A stretch of 64,000 nucleotides of DNA, from positions 62,001 to 126,000 of the forward strand of contig JBBCJI010000002.1 of NCBI GenBank assembly GCA_037190845.1, written 5' to 3'. This document shows, piece after piece, positions 8,552 through 17,599 of this stretch. Position 1 is the first letter of the stretch. Every line of letters starts with the position of its first letter. The position numbers and the translations under genes are program-made. Origin of the DNA: JBEBVQ01 sp037190845 (GTDB lineage: Bacteria; Bacteroidota; Bacteroidia; Chitinophagales; Chitinophagaceae). The notes beneath the pieces are model-generated. The model saw only the letters and a program-made list of their open reading frames with translations, searched no databases and was not told the DNA's origin.

Positions 8552-10126
8552 ATGGTAAAGACCATACAGGTTTCTCTTTCACCCGCTGCTGCAGCAAGCA
8601 GCGCTTCTGTCCGCAAGGCTATTGCTGCCGAAACCGGCATGCCTGCGCGGCGGATCGCCGGATATTCCATAGAAAAACAATCTATTGATGCCCGTAGCCG
8701 GGATATCAGGATCAATCTCCGGCTGAAAGTATACATTGATGAAAAACCGGAAAGCCCTCAGCCTTTTGATCCGGGTTTGCGCGATGTGATCCATGCGCCC
8801 CATGCCGCGTTGATCATCGGTGCGGGGCCGGCAGGTTTGTTTGCGGCTCTGGAACTGATCAGCCTGGGCATTAAACCTGTAATACTTGACCGGGGAAAGG
8901 ATGTACGCAGCCGTAGACGCGATCTGGCAGCGATGAATAAGGAAGGGCGGGTAAATCCTGACTCGAATTATTGCTTTGGAGAGGGCGGGGCAGGAACATA
9001 CAGCGACGGAAAGCTCTACACGCGTGCCACCAAGCGGGGAGACGTACACCGTATTCTGCAAATGTTTGTTCATTTCGGCGCTGATCCGCGCATCCTCTAT
9101 GAGGCGCATCCGCATATCGGGACCAATAAGCTACCTCAGATCATCACTGCCATGCGGGAGCAGATCATTGCCTGTGGCGGGGAGGTGTTGTTTGAAAAAA
9201 AACTGACGGATATACGGCTGGATGGAGACACTATAACAGCCGTGCAGACTGCAGATGGAGATATGATCAGGTGCAGCCGTGTGATACTGGCTACGGGGCA
9301 TTCTGCGCGGGATATTTTCGAATTGTTGTATCAGAAGGAGATTGAGATCAAGACTAAGCCGTTTGCACTCGGCGTGCGCATCGAACATCCGCAGGAGCTT
9401 GTAGACCAGGCTCAGTATCATTGTACGGTTCGGGATCCGCTGCTGCCGCCTGCCAGCTATTCGCTGGTGACGCAGCAGCAGGGACGGGGTGTGTTTTCAT
9501 TTTGTATGTGCCCGGGAGGGATCATAGCCCCGGCGTCTACAGCGCCGGGAGAGGTGGTGGTAAATGGCTGGTCCCCCTCGAAGCGTAATAATCCTTTTGC
9601 CAATTCTGGTACGGTGGTGGGTGTGGATGAAAAGGATTTTGCCGCCTATGGTTATACAGGACCGCTTGCGGCTATGTCGTATCAGCAGATGGTAGAGCAA
9701 CGTGCATTCGAAGCCGGGGGAGGACATCTCGTGGCGCCCGCCCAGCGCATGACTGATTTTATCCGGAGCAGAGGATCTTCATCGTTACCGGCATGTTCCT
9801 ATCTGCCGGGTATCCGGAGTGTGCCGATGAAAGAGGTATTGCCGCGTGCGGTGCATGATGCATTGCATGGGGCTATCCTGGATTTCGGTAAAAAGATGAA
9901 GGGTTATTATACGGAGGATGCGGTACTGGTAGCGACTGAATCGCGTACCAGCTCACCGGTACGTATTCCACGGGATAAGATCAGCCTTGAACATCCGCAG
10001 GTAAAGGGGCTGTACCCCTGCGGTGAAGGGGCCGGTTATGCCGGTGGGATTGTTTCTGCAGCGATTGATGGTGTGCGTTGTGCCGCAGCATTAGCATCGA
10101 CTGTTGGCAGAGGTCGTATGGCTTGA
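8552..10126 (+). CDS. NAD(P)/FAD-dependent oxidoreductase, uncharacterised family
   Basis: A 524-residue flavoprotein with an N-terminal extension of about 85 residues (VSLSPAAAASSASVRKAI...), then a Rossmann FAD site (LIIGAGPAGLFAALELISLG with an ILDRGKD acidic end). A glycine-rich segment NYCFGEGGAGTYSDGKLYTR follows, and the C-terminal FAD contact is GLYPCGEGAGYAGGIVSAAIDG. This matches a widespread bacterial family annotated only as FAD-dependent dehydrogenase, with no defined reaction. It sits 12 bp behind oxyR, which suggests, but does not prove, a role in redox homeostasis. A GNAT gene follows after 89 bp. Confidence 0.8.
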   Translation: MVKTIQVSLSPAAAASSASVRKAIAAETGMPARRIAGYSIEKQSIDARSRDIRINLRLKVYIDEKPESPQPFDPGLRDVIHAPHAALIIGAGPAGLFAALELISLGIKPVILDRGKDVRSRRRDLAAMNKEGRVNPDSNYCFGEGGAGTYSDGKLYTRATKRGDVHRILQMFVHFGADPRILYEAHPHIGTNKLPQIITAMREQIIACGGEVLFEKKLTDIRLDGDTITAVQTADGDMIRCSRVILATGHSARDIFELLYQKEIEIKTKPFALGVRIEHPQELVDQAQYHCTVRDPLLPPASYSLVTQQQGRGVFSFCMCPGGIIAPASTAPGEVVVNGWSPSKRNNPFANSGTVVGVDEKDFAAYGYTGPLAAMSYQQMVEQRAFEAGGGHLVAPAQRMTDFIRSRGSSSLPACSYLPGIRSVPMKEVLPRAVHDALHGAILDFGKKMKGYYTEDAVLVATESRTSSPVRIPRDKISLEHPQVKGLYPCGEGAGYAGGIVSAAIDGVRCAAALASTVGRGRMA

Positions 10127-10215
10127 ATGGCATCCTGTGTTTTTACCGGAAAAATTGTGGCGTAAAATGCATTAACTTTATTCCTGTTTCAGTACAGTAT
10201 GCCAGGCAGATCACT

Positions 10216-10734
10216 ATGAAGTTTGACATTCAACCCATCTTAGAGAACGATCAGGTCATACTTTATCCATTGGAGGAAGAAGACTTTGATGCTTTATATA
10301 TCGTGGCTGCAGACCCGGAAGTTTGGGCACAGCATCCAAACAGGGATCGGTGGCGGAAGGACGTTTTCCGTACGTTTTTTGAAGGTGCCATGCAAAGCAA
10401 AGGCGCATTCAGGGTCGTAGATAAGGCAACGGGGCATGTCGCCGGCAGTACCCGTATATATGATTTTGATGAACAGGAAAACAGCATACTGATCGGCTAT
10501 ACATTCTACGGCCGGGAATACTGGGGGACGGGCATCAATCATTCGGTAAAAAAGATGATGCTCGGTTATCTTTTTCAATTTGTGTCCAGGGTGTATTTCC
10601 ATATCGGGGCAATGAATGTCCGTTCACAGATTTCTATTACCCGGCTTGGGGCAAAGAAGGTAGCAGAACAGGAGATTGCCTATTACGGAGAAACGCCCAA
10701 GCTCAATTTTGTGTATGCTATTGATAAACCCTGA
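10216..10734 (+). CDS. GNAT family N-acetyltransferase (RimJ/RimL-like)
   Basis: A 172-residue acetyl-CoA-dependent acetyltransferase of the RimJ/RimL type. Visible elements are an N-terminal VILYPLEEEDFDALY, a central ENSILIGYTFYGREYWGTGIN strand where the GYTF..YWGTG segment takes the place of the acetyl-CoA-binding motif, and NVRSQISITRLGAKKV near the end. Targets in this family include protein N-termini and small amines; none can be inferred here. The in-frame region upstream of 10216 overlaps the FAD gene and is not family-like, so the later ATG is used. Confidence 0.82.
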   Translation: MKFDIQPILENDQVILYPLEEEDFDALYIVAADPEVWAQHPNRDRWRKDVFRTFFEGAMQSKGAFRVVDKATGHVAGSTRIYDFDEQENSILIGYTFYGREYWGTGINHSVKKMMLGYLFQFVSRVYFHIGAMNVRSQISITRLGAKKVAEQEIAYYGETPKLNFVYAIDKP

Positions 10735-10851
10735 CTTCATTTTATAATGATTTAGTTCGTCGGGCAGATATTCTATTAGAGCAGAATGCAACAAGAAGCC
10801 GGCCCGAACATAACTCATTAAAGGCAATGATGTATGTGCCGGCCGGCTGAG

Positions 10852-10878
10852 GTGCTATTTCGCAGCACATGATTTTTT
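10852..10878 (+). terminator. Intrinsic terminator between convergent genes
   Basis: GTGCT (10852-10856), a 7 nt loop, AGCAC (10864-10868), then a T6 run at 10873-10878 on the plus strand. It fits a terminator for the GNAT transcript and touches the 3' end of the converging FKBP gene. Confidence 0.5.
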
Positions 10879-11311
10879 AGTTGCCGAATGCTATCAGTTC
10901 CACATCAAAGATCAGGGTGCTGTTGGGGCCTATGTTGCCGGTCTGGCGTTCGCCATAGGCCAGGTGCGGAGGTATGAAGAAGCGGTATTTACTGCCCGGA
11001 GACATCAGTTGAAGGCCTTCTGTCCAGCCGCCGATGACACGGTTGAGCGGAAAGGTGGCCGGCTGCCCGCGTTGCATGGAACTGTCGAATACGGTTCCAT
11101 CGATCAGACTGCCGTGGTAATGACAGGTTACTTTGCTGGCCGCATCCGGTTTGTGACCTTCGGCAGGCTGGAGTATTTCATACTGAAGTCCGCTTTCAAG
11201 TGCTGTTACTTCTGCTCTTTGTTTGTTTTGCTCCAGGAAGTCAAGCCCCTGCTTCAGATTTGCTTCCGCTTTCTCTCTGTTTCTCTGGAAAAGTATATCT
11301 GTGATACTCAT
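10877..11311 (-). CDS. FKBP-type peptidyl-prolyl cis-trans isomerase
   Basis: A 144-residue protein with a helical N-terminal extension (about residues 1-45, like the Mip/FkpA linker) and a complete FKBP domain: SKVTCHYHGSLIDGTVFDSS, VIGGWTEGLQLM, GSKYRFFIPPHLAYGERQ and STLIFDVELIAF. The active-site Tyr, Asp, Trp and the AYG loop are all present. There is no signal peptide, so it probably folds cytoplasmic proteins, unlike the secreted or lipoprotein FKBPs common in this phylum. It is convergent with the GNAT gene. Confidence 0.9.
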   Translation of the reverse strand: MSITDILFQRNREKAEANLKQGLDFLEQNKQRAEVTALESGLQYEILQPAEGHKPDAASKVTCHYHGSLIDGTVFDSSMQRGQPATFPLNRVIGGWTEGLQLMSPGSKYRFFIPPHLAYGERQTGNIGPNSTLIFDVELIAFGN

Positions 11312-11411
11312 AATGCTGATTGATTAGCTGTAATTAATAAATTTTGAGGCTGCAAGATATGAATTCAGCACTTCTTTAGGAAGTGTCCGGATGCCCTCCG
11401 TTACCATTTTG

Positions 11412-11419
11412 TATTTTTG
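11412..11419 (+). promoter_or_regulatory. Promoter -7 element of the DUF481-like gene
   Basis: TATTTTTG, matching TAnnTTTG, 22 bp before the ATG at 11442. No clear -33 TTG. Confidence 0.45.
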
Positions 11420-11441
11420 CAGGTAGTTTGAAGGTATATCC

Positions 11442-12191
11442 ATGAGATTTTCCAGACTGAATATTGTTTTTATACTGATCTTGTCCGGGCTGTTCCTGCC
11501 GGAGGAAATGGCTGCCCAGTTCAGTGATTCTGTCCATCACATGATCAACATTTCTTCTTCAGGAAATTTTAACCGGACCCATGACGGTACAACCTATTTG
11601 TTTAATAACAGCCTCAGGTATAGCATGAATAAAAAATCGGCGGAATTGAACTTTAATAATAAATGGGTATACGGAACTGCACCGCAAAGACTTACCAATA
11701 ATGATTTTAATTCTGCAATCGACTTTAATCTCTATAAGACAATCCCGCGCTTTTATTACTGGGGCCTTGCCGGTTTTACCACCAGTTTTTCCCTGAAAAT
11801 AAATGAGCAGGCGCAAAGCGGTCTGGGGATAGCTTACCGTGTGGTTGACCGGGAGGGTATGATGTTCAGCATCAGCAACGGGATTCTTTATGAGTACAGT
11901 GATATTGTGCTTGGAGAAAATGAAGGATATATATACCGGACCTTTCGCAACTCACTGCGCCTTCAGTACCGGTTCAGTTACCGGGATCTGGTTACATTCC
12001 GTAGTGCGGGTTTTTATCAGCCATCATTAAAGGGAGGAAGTGATTATATCATTAACGCGAATGCCGGCATTAATATTAAAGTATGGCAGTGGCTGAGTTT
12101 TTCAGCATCTGTCACCTACAACAACATCAGCCGTACTAACCGGGAGAATACCCTGATCACCTATGGCCTTGTTGCGGAAAGATTCTTTTAG
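11442..12191 (+). CDS. DUF481-like outer-membrane protein
   Basis: A 249-residue protein with a signal peptide (about residues 1-25, ending EMAAQ). The rest is alternating beta strands with many Asn, Tyr and Arg residues (NNSLRYSMNKKSAELNFNNK, LGIAYRVVDR, LQYRFSYRDL), the look of a DUF481-type barrel, and it ends in an aromatic residue (VAERFF). Such proteins are predicted outer-membrane barrels with no established biochemical role. It is preceded by its own -7 box and followed after 114 bp by a separate ABC exporter, so a functional link is not evident. Confidence 0.75.
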   Translation: MRFSRLNIVFILILSGLFLPEEMAAQFSDSVHHMINISSSGNFNRTHDGTTYLFNNSLRYSMNKKSAELNFNNKWVYGTAPQRLTNNDFNSAIDFNLYKTIPRFYYWGLAGFTTSFSLKINEQAQSGLGIAYRVVDREGMMFSISNGILYEYSDIVLGENEGYIYRTFRNSLRLQYRFSYRDLVTFRSAGFYQPSLKGGSDYIINANAGINIKVWQWLSFSASVTYNNISRTNRENTLITYGLVAERFF

Positions 12192-12293
12192 CATATAGAA
12201 CGAATCGGAGGATGCTCTTTTTTCGTTCAGCAAAGAATTTGGTACTATTGCATTACAGTATTTCCGGCCTTTACAGTGGCGGGTGGTACTTAA

Positions 12294-12301
12294 TAAGTTT
12301 G
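12294..12301 (+). promoter_or_regulatory. Possible -7 element very close to the ABC ATPase start
   Basis: TAAGTTTG matches TAnnTTTG but ends only 4 bp before the ATG at 12306. If used, the mRNA would be leaderless or nearly so. No -33 TTG is seen, so this may be chance. Confidence 0.3.
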
Positions 12302-12305
12302 ATTT

Positions 12306-13244
12306 ATGGCATTACTGGAATTAGAACACATCAAAAAATACTACACCAGCCAGAAGGCGGTGGACGACGTCAGTTTCTCCATTGAGCCGGGCTCCATTTT
12401 TGGCCTGTTGGGGCCCAATGGAGCCGGGAAGACAACGCTGCTGCGGATGATCACCGGCATTCTTTTCCCGGATGAAGGAAATATCCTGTTGAATGGAAAA
12501 CCGTTCGACGCACGCATCGACATGCTGCACATCGGTTACATGCCGGAAGAACGCGGCCTGTACAAAAAAATGAAGGTAGGGGAGCATGCCCGTTATCTCG
12601 GCCGGCTGAAAGGACTGAGCGCTGATGTGACGGATGAGCGTATCAAGTTCTGGTTCAATAAGTTTGAAATGCAGAGTTGGTGGAATAAAAAGGTGAGCGA
12701 CCTCAGTAAAGGCATGAGCCAGAAGCTGCAGTTTGTTACAACGATTTTACATAATCCTCAACTGGTAATTCTTGATGAGCCGTTCAGCGGATTGGACCCC
12801 GTAAACGCCAACCTGATCAAAGATGAGATTTTCGCGCTGGCGCAGCAGGGGCACACGATCATCTTCAGCACCCATCGTATGGAACAGGTGGAAGAGATCT
12901 GTGACCATATCATCCTCATGAACAAGGGACAAAAGATCCTGGATGGCAGCGTGCCTTCAGTAAGGCAACAGTTTAAAGAAGATCTTTTTCATATTGAGCT
13001 GAATGATGTGCCTGCATTTGTCGCGGGGCAGGATATTTTTGAGGTGATACGGAAGGAAGGGGCTCAGCTTACGGTGAAGGTTCGTGCCGGTTATTTATCC
13101 AATGACATACTGAGTTACTTTATCACACAAGGCAGGGTAATATTGTCTTTCCGGGAAATATTGCCCACACTTAATGAGATATTCATCCGTCTGGTGACGG
13201 ATACACCTGCCGCCCGTCAATTTGAAACTTCTGATATTATCTGA
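12306..13244 (+). CDS. ABC transporter ATP-binding protein (NatA-like)
   Basis: A 312-residue ATPase. In order: Walker A GPNGAGKT (residues 36-43), a Q-loop region near GYMPEERGLYKKM, the signature LSKGMSQKLQF, Walker B LVILDEPFSGLDP and the switch His in FSTHRMEQ. A C-terminal extension of about 90 residues (DUF4162-like) is typical of NatA/YhaQ-type ATPases. It pairs with the permease that starts 13 bp downstream to form an ABC-2 exporter, possibly for Na+, peptides or antibiotics; the substrate is unknown. Confidence 0.92.
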   Translation: MALLELEHIKKYYTSQKAVDDVSFSIEPGSIFGLLGPNGAGKTTLLRMITGILFPDEGNILLNGKPFDARIDMLHIGYMPEERGLYKKMKVGEHARYLGRLKGLSADVTDERIKFWFNKFEMQSWWNKKVSDLSKGMSQKLQFVTTILHNPQLVILDEPFSGLDPVNANLIKDEIFALAQQGHTIIFSTHRMEQVEEICDHIILMNKGQKILDGSVPSVRQQFKEDLFHIELNDVPAFVAGQDIFEVIRKEGAQLTVKVRAGYLSNDILSYFITQGRVILSFREILPTLNEIFIRLVTDTPAARQFETSDII

Positions 13245-13257
13245 AACGACCTGATCT

Positions 13258-14571
13258 ATGAATAAGACGTTGATCATCATAAAAAGGGAATACCTTACCC
13301 GTATCCGTAACAAAGCTTTTATCTTTTCTACGCTTTTTACCCCGCTGTTCTTCTTTGGTATCATTGCTGTAAGTACGTACATGAGTATGAAGAGTTCGGA
13401 GGAGCTTAACATTGCCGTATATGACGAAAGCGGTCTGTTTGCCGGGCAACTGGAAAACAGTAAAAAGATCCATTATCATTTTGTACCCAAAGCGGTATAT
13501 GATGTGGTGATCCTTCCGGGTGAGGAGGAAAATACTGAATTCGACGGGGGACTGTTCATCCCGCAGATTGATGTGGATAAGCCTGCGGGCATCACGTATA
13601 GTTCCCGGAAGCAGATGGGAGTCATCTCGCAGGAACGAGTGAATGATGACATGAATGCGGTGCTGGAACGTAACCGGATGATCCGTGCCGATATTGATAC
13701 GGCAAAGCTCGCAGCGGTTAAGGCCAATCCGATTTCTCTGGTGCAGAAATCGATCAGTGAGGATGGAAGTGACAAGGAGGCTAATGCCGGTGTGTCGCTG
13801 ATTGCGGGATATGGCGCAGGTTTCCTGATCTATTTTATCATCCTGATTTATGGCAGTATGGTGATGAGGGGCGTGATGGAAGAAAAGACAAACCGTATTG
13901 CAGAGGTGATCGTTTCTTCGGTACGGCCGGTGCAGCTTATGATGGGTAAAATTATCGGTATCGGAGCTGTGGGGCTGACTCAGTTCCTGATCTGGCTGGT
14001 GTTACTGCTTGTCGGTTACAGCGCATTGATGTCGTTTGTATCTCCGGATGCCATACAGCAAATGGCGGAGGTCCAGCAGGCGGGACCCGGCATGGAGGCG
14101 GCGAAACAGGTGCAGCTTGCTACGGCTCAACTTAATATTCCGTTGTTGTTTGGCGCGTTCCTGTTTTATTTCCTGGGTGGGTATTTATTCTATGCTTCTC
14201 TGTTTGCTGCAGTGGGCAGCGCGGTTAATGATGATCCGCAGGATGCACAGACGATGATGATGCCGGTTACGATGCCGATCATTCTTTCTATTGTAATACT
14301 GACCAGTGCGATAAATAATCCTACGGGTCCGCTTGCGTTCTGGTGCAGTATTATTCCGTTTACGTCGCCGGTGATTATGATGGCGCGGCTGCCGTTTGGT
14401 GTGCCTGGGACAGTGCCATGGTGGGAGCTGGGGTTGTCGGTGGTGGTGCTGACGGGTAGTTTCCTGTTTACAACGTGGCTGAGTGCACGGATATATCGTA
14501 CGGGGATCCTGCTGTATGGTAAGAAGGTGACCTGGAAGGAGATGTTTAAGTGGGCGTTTTCGAAGCAGTAG
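13258..14571 (+). CDS. ABC-2 type transporter permease (NatB-like)
   Basis: A 437-residue inner-membrane permease. TM1 lies near residues 20-42, followed by a large extracytoplasmic domain (to about residue 170) and then five or six helices (GYGAGFLIYFIILIYGSMV, GIGAVGLTQFLIWLVLLLVG and others). The loop RGVMEEKTNRIAEVIVSSV is the conserved coupling segment of NatB/YhaP proteins. It follows its ATPase by 13 bp in an obvious two-gene operon and is closed by a strong hairpin just after the stop codon. Confidence 0.9.
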   Translation: MNKTLIIIKREYLTRIRNKAFIFSTLFTPLFFFGIIAVSTYMSMKSSEELNIAVYDESGLFAGQLENSKKIHYHFVPKAVYDVVILPGEEENTEFDGGLFIPQIDVDKPAGITYSSRKQMGVISQERVNDDMNAVLERNRMIRADIDTAKLAAVKANPISLVQKSISEDGSDKEANAGVSLIAGYGAGFLIYFIILIYGSMVMRGVMEEKTNRIAEVIVSSVRPVQLMMGKIIGIGAVGLTQFLIWLVLLLVGYSALMSFVSPDAIQQMAEVQQAGPGMEAAKQVQLATAQLNIPLLFGAFLFYFLGGYLFYASLFAAVGSAVNDDPQDAQTMMMPVTMPIILSIVILTSAINNPTGPLAFWCSIIPFTSPVIMMARLPFGVPGTVPWWELGLSVVVLTGSFLFTTWLSARIYRTGILLYGKKVTWKEMFKWAFSKQ

Positions 14572-14572
14572 G

Positions 14573-14755
14573 GGGCAGGGTTCACCCCTGCCCAAATAAA
14601 ACGATGCTGTCCCGGATGTTCCGAAGGGCATCCGGGACGATGAGAATAATACGGGGTCTCTGACCCCGACTAAATAAGGAGTACTGACAGGCGACACCGG
14701 ATTGCAAATCCGGCTTTATCTGTGTTCCCGGACACGCTCCGCTAACATCCGGGAA
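14573..14755. repeat. Array of five consecutive short hairpins (REP/BIME-like)
   Basis: Five perfect stems in a row: GGGCAGGG/CCCTGCCC (14573-14593), GTCCCGGATG/CATCCGGGAC (14609-14638), CGGGGTC/GACCCCG (14652-14668), CCGGATT/AATCCGG (14698-14713) and TTCCCGGA/TCCGGGAA (14725-14755). The first begins 2 bp after the permease stop and is a plausible terminator. The rest look like clustered repetitive extragenic palindromes. The whole 14572-14925 gap has no gene. Confidence 0.65.
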
Positions 14756-14892
14756 AGTGTTATGTGAGTTTGCTTCGCTCGCAGCGACGAGGGAGATTGC
14801 TCATTCTCAAATCGATAGCCTTGAAAACACACCGGCTATACACATTTAGCATGTTTTATGACGGTATTGACCAATTAACACCCGGAATTACT

Positions 14893-14900
14893 TAGGTTTG
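14893..14900 (+). promoter_or_regulatory. Promoter -7 element of pccB
   Basis: TAGGTTTG matches TAnnTTTG. A TTG lies at 14867-14869 with a somewhat long 23 bp spacing. The ATG is 26 bp downstream. Confidence 0.55.
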
Positions 14901-14925
14901 CGCCTGTATTTTTTAAAAGATTACC

Positions 14926-16464
14926 ATGGACAAAACAGAACTCCTCAAAAAAAAATCGGAAGAAGCACAACTCGGCGGCGGTGCCAAACGTATTGAAAGT
15001 CAGCATACAAAAGGAAAGCTTACCGCCCGCGAACGTATTCAGCTTTTGCTCGACGAAGGTTCATTTGAGGAGATAGATATGCTGGTCATGCATCGGAGCC
15101 GCGATTTCGGGATGGAAAAAGAGATATATCCGGGCGATGGGGTGGTAACGGGCTATGGTACAGTAAATGGCAGGCTGGTGTACCTGTTCTCTCAGGATTT
15201 TACGGTGTTCGGTGGCAGCCTCTCTGAAACACACGCTGAAAAGATATGTAAGGTGATGGATCTCGCCATCCGCAACGGTGCGCCGGTGATCGGTCTCAAC
15301 GACAGCGGTGGCGCCCGGATACAGGAAGGGGTGGTTTCGCTGGGTGGATATGCTGATATCTTTTACCGGAATGTGCAGTCGTCGGGGGTGATCCCGCAAA
15401 TATCGGCGATCATGGGGCCCTGTGCTGGTGGTGCGGTATATTCTCCTGCCATGACTGATTTTATTCTCATGGTGGAAAATACTTCTTACATGTTTGTGAC
15501 GGGGCCGAATGTGGTGAAAACGGTAACACATGAAACGGTAACGAGTGAAGAGCTCGGCGGCGCTCAGACGCATGCTGCCAAATCGGGTGTGACGCATTTT
15601 GCCTGTGCTCATGAGGTGGCATGTATCGAGCACATCCGCCAACTGCTGAGCTATATGCCGCAGAACTGTGAAGAGGATGCGCCTGTATATCCTTATGAGC
15701 CGGGTGATGAAAGCCGTCCTGCACTGAATGGTATTATTCCGGAAAATCCCAATCAGCCGTATGATATGAAGGAAGTGATCGCTGAAATAGCGGATACCGA
15801 TTCTTTCCTCGAAGTGCATAAGGATTATGCTGAGAATATCATCGTAGGCTTTGCCCGCCTTGGTGGCCGGAGCATTGGCGTGGTAGCAAATCAGCCTGCC
15901 AGCATGGCCGGTGTACTGGATATTAATTCGAGTAAAAAGGGTGCACGGTTTACCCGTTTCTGTGATGCGTTTAATATCCCGCTGCTTGTATTGGTAGATG
16001 TACCTGGGTTCCTGCCGGGTACGGATCAGGAATGGAATGGCATTATCACCAACGGCGCCAAACTGCTGTATGCGCTGAGTGAAGCGACTGTGCCGAAGGT
16101 GACGGTCATCACCCGCAAGGCTTATGGCGGCGCGTATGATGTAATGAACTCCAAGCACATCGGTGCGGATATGAACTATGCCTGGCCGACGGCGGAAATT
16201 GCGGTAATGGGGCCGAAAGGGGCTGCCGAAATTATCTTCAAAAAAGAAATTGCAGCGGCTGATGACAAAGAGGCCAAGCTGAAAGAAAAAGAGCTGGAAT
16301 ACACTGAAAAGTTTGCCAATCCTTATGGCGCTGCAGCCCGTGGCTTTATTGATGAGGTGATCTTCCCTGATCAGACGCGCGGGAAGCTGATTCGTGCGTA
16401 TAAGATGCTGGAGAATAAGGTGGTGACGATGCCGAAAAGGAAGCACGGGAATATACCGTTGTAG
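14926..16464 (+). CDS. pccB: Propionyl-CoA carboxylase beta (carboxyltransferase) subunit
   Basis: A 512-residue biotin-dependent acyl-CoA carboxyltransferase. The two crotonase-like halves carry their oxyanion glycine pairs (SGGARIQEG and PCAGGAVYSPAMTDF in the N half; ITRKAYGGAYDVMNSKHIGAD and AVMGPKGAAEIIF in the C half). The subunit moves CO2 from carboxybiotin to propionyl-CoA, giving methylmalonyl-CoA. The mutase and MeaB genes at 47.5-52.1 kb would take this on to succinyl-CoA, or run it in reverse. The biotin carboxylase subunit is not in the window. Methylcrotonyl-CoA or other acyl-CoA specificity is less likely but not excluded. Confidence 0.9.
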   Translation: MDKTELLKKKSEEAQLGGGAKRIESQHTKGKLTARERIQLLLDEGSFEEIDMLVMHRSRDFGMEKEIYPGDGVVTGYGTVNGRLVYLFSQDFTVFGGSLSETHAEKICKVMDLAIRNGAPVIGLNDSGGARIQEGVVSLGGYADIFYRNVQSSGVIPQISAIMGPCAGGAVYSPAMTDFILMVENTSYMFVTGPNVVKTVTHETVTSEELGGAQTHAAKSGVTHFACAHEVACIEHIRQLLSYMPQNCEEDAPVYPYEPGDESRPALNGIIPENPNQPYDMKEVIAEIADTDSFLEVHKDYAENIIVGFARLGGRSIGVVANQPASMAGVLDINSSKKGARFTRFCDAFNIPLLVLVDVPGFLPGTDQEWNGIITNGAKLLYALSEATVPKVTVITRKAYGGAYDVMNSKHIGADMNYAWPTAEIAVMGPKGAAEIIFKKEIAAADDKEAKLKEKELEYTEKFANPYGAAARGFIDEVIFPDQTRGKLIRAYKMLENKVVTMPKRKHGNIPL

Positions 16465-16467
16465 TTG

Positions 16468-16580
16468 GATTGCTTCGCTGTACCTCCCCGTAATGACGTG
16501 GAGATTGCTTCGTCGTTTCTCCTCACAATGACGGGAGGGGGCTTGGGCTTCGCCTCGTAATGGCATACTTCGCAATGACG
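16468..16580. repeat. Dispersed-type repeat with GATTGCTTCG and AATGACG units
   Basis: GATTGCTTCG occurs at 16468-16477 and 16503-16512. Each is followed about 13 bp later by an AATGACG unit, with a third copy at 16574-16580. The GATTGCTTCG...AATGACG pattern resembles repeats scattered between genes in many bacterial genomes. No coding capacity is evident. Confidence 0.5.
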
Positions 16581-16637
16581 TCAGGGGGCTGCGTGAATAG
16601 GCGATCCATATTATTATTAGATCGGCAATTTTTGCCG

Positions 16638-16645
16638 TATGTTTG
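16638..16645 (+). promoter_or_regulatory. Promoter -7 element of the glycosyltransferase cluster
   Basis: TATGTTTG matches TAnnTTTG and lies 33 bp before the ATG at 16679. TTA rather than TTG is at the -33 position. Confidence 0.45.
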
Positions 16646-16678
16646 AAACCGTTTTATTTTTATAGCCACTCCTGGTGC

Positions 16679-17596
16679 ATGAAGCTGGTATCTGTCATTA
16701 CGGTCAATTTTAATCACGGGTATGTGACGGAAGCTTTGCTGCAATCATTGCAGGAACGTAATGATTACTCCGAAATAGAAATCATTGTGGTGGATAACGG
16801 GAGTGAGGTCAACCCTGTACCCGGCTGGAAGCAGCAATATCCCGGTGTTCAGTTTATCCGCTCGGAGGTTAATACGGGCTTTGCAGGTGGTAATAATATC
16901 GGCATCCGGGCTGCAAAGGGAGATTATCTGTTCCTGATCAATAATGATACAGAGGTAACGAAGTCGTTGATCGGCACGCTGGTAGACACTATGGATCGTT
17001 ATCCGGAGATAGGGATCATCTCTCCGAAGATCCGTTATTTTGATCACCCGGAAACGTTGCAGTACGCCGGTTATACAAAGGTGAATTATATCACCGGCCG
17101 TAATGCCTGCATCGGTCAGTTCGAAACGGACAGGGGGCAGTACGACAATCGTTCGGGGCCAACGGCCTATGCGCATGGTGCTGCTATGATGGTACGCCGG
17201 GAGGCGATGGATGAAGCGGGTCTGATGGCGGAAAACTATTTTCTCTATTACGAAGAGCTCGACTGGAGCGAGCGGATACGCCGTGTCGGTTATGAGGTAT
17301 ATGTGCAGATGCAGGCATTGATTTATCACAAAGAATCGGTGTCAGTCGGTAAAAAGACGGCGCTGAAGGAGTATTTCATGAACCGTAACCGCATCCTGTT
17401 TGTGCGCCGCTTTGCATCGCTATGGACTTTTATTGTTTTTTGCTGTTACTTCGTGGCGGTGGTCGCGCCCCGGAATATCTTTAACTATATCAGGGAAGGA
17501 AATGTGGATTTTATCCCCGTGTTGTTGAAGGCGATCGGCTGGCACTTTACACACCGGCCGGATAGCAAGGAAACCGGTTACCCTGTTAAACATTAA
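16679..17596 (+). CDS. Family 2 glycosyltransferase (rhamnosyltransferase-like)
   Basis: A 305-residue inverting GT-A glycosyltransferase. It opens directly with the donor fold VSVITVNFN; the diphosphate/metal region is LINNDTEV and the acceptor side is NYFLYYEELDWSERIRR. A C-terminal hydrophobic stretch (LWTFIVFCCYFVAVVAP) suggests membrane association. It resembles WbbL-type rhamnosyl- or related transferases of surface polysaccharide synthesis. An earlier in-frame ATG at 16643 lies within the predicted -7 box, so 16679 is chosen. It is the first gene of a five-transferase cluster. Confidence 0.88.
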   Translation: MKLVSVITVNFNHGYVTEALLQSLQERNDYSEIEIIVVDNGSEVNPVPGWKQQYPGVQFIRSEVNTGFAGGNNIGIRAAKGDYLFLINNDTEVTKSLIGTLVDTMDRYPEIGIISPKIRYFDHPETLQYAGYTKVNYITGRNACIGQFETDRGQYDNRSGPTAYAHGAAMMVRREAMDEAGLMAENYFLYYEELDWSERIRRVGYEVYVQMQALIYHKESVSVGKKTALKEYFMNRNRILFVRRFASLWTFIVFCCYFVAVVAPRNIFNYIREGNVDFIPVLLKAIGWHFTHRPDSKETGYPVKH

Positions 17597-17599
17597 AAC

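Noticed and set aside
15061..16575. 504-codon open frame opposite pccB
   Set aside because: Antisense shadow of a well-supported gene; His/Arg-rich product with no domain.
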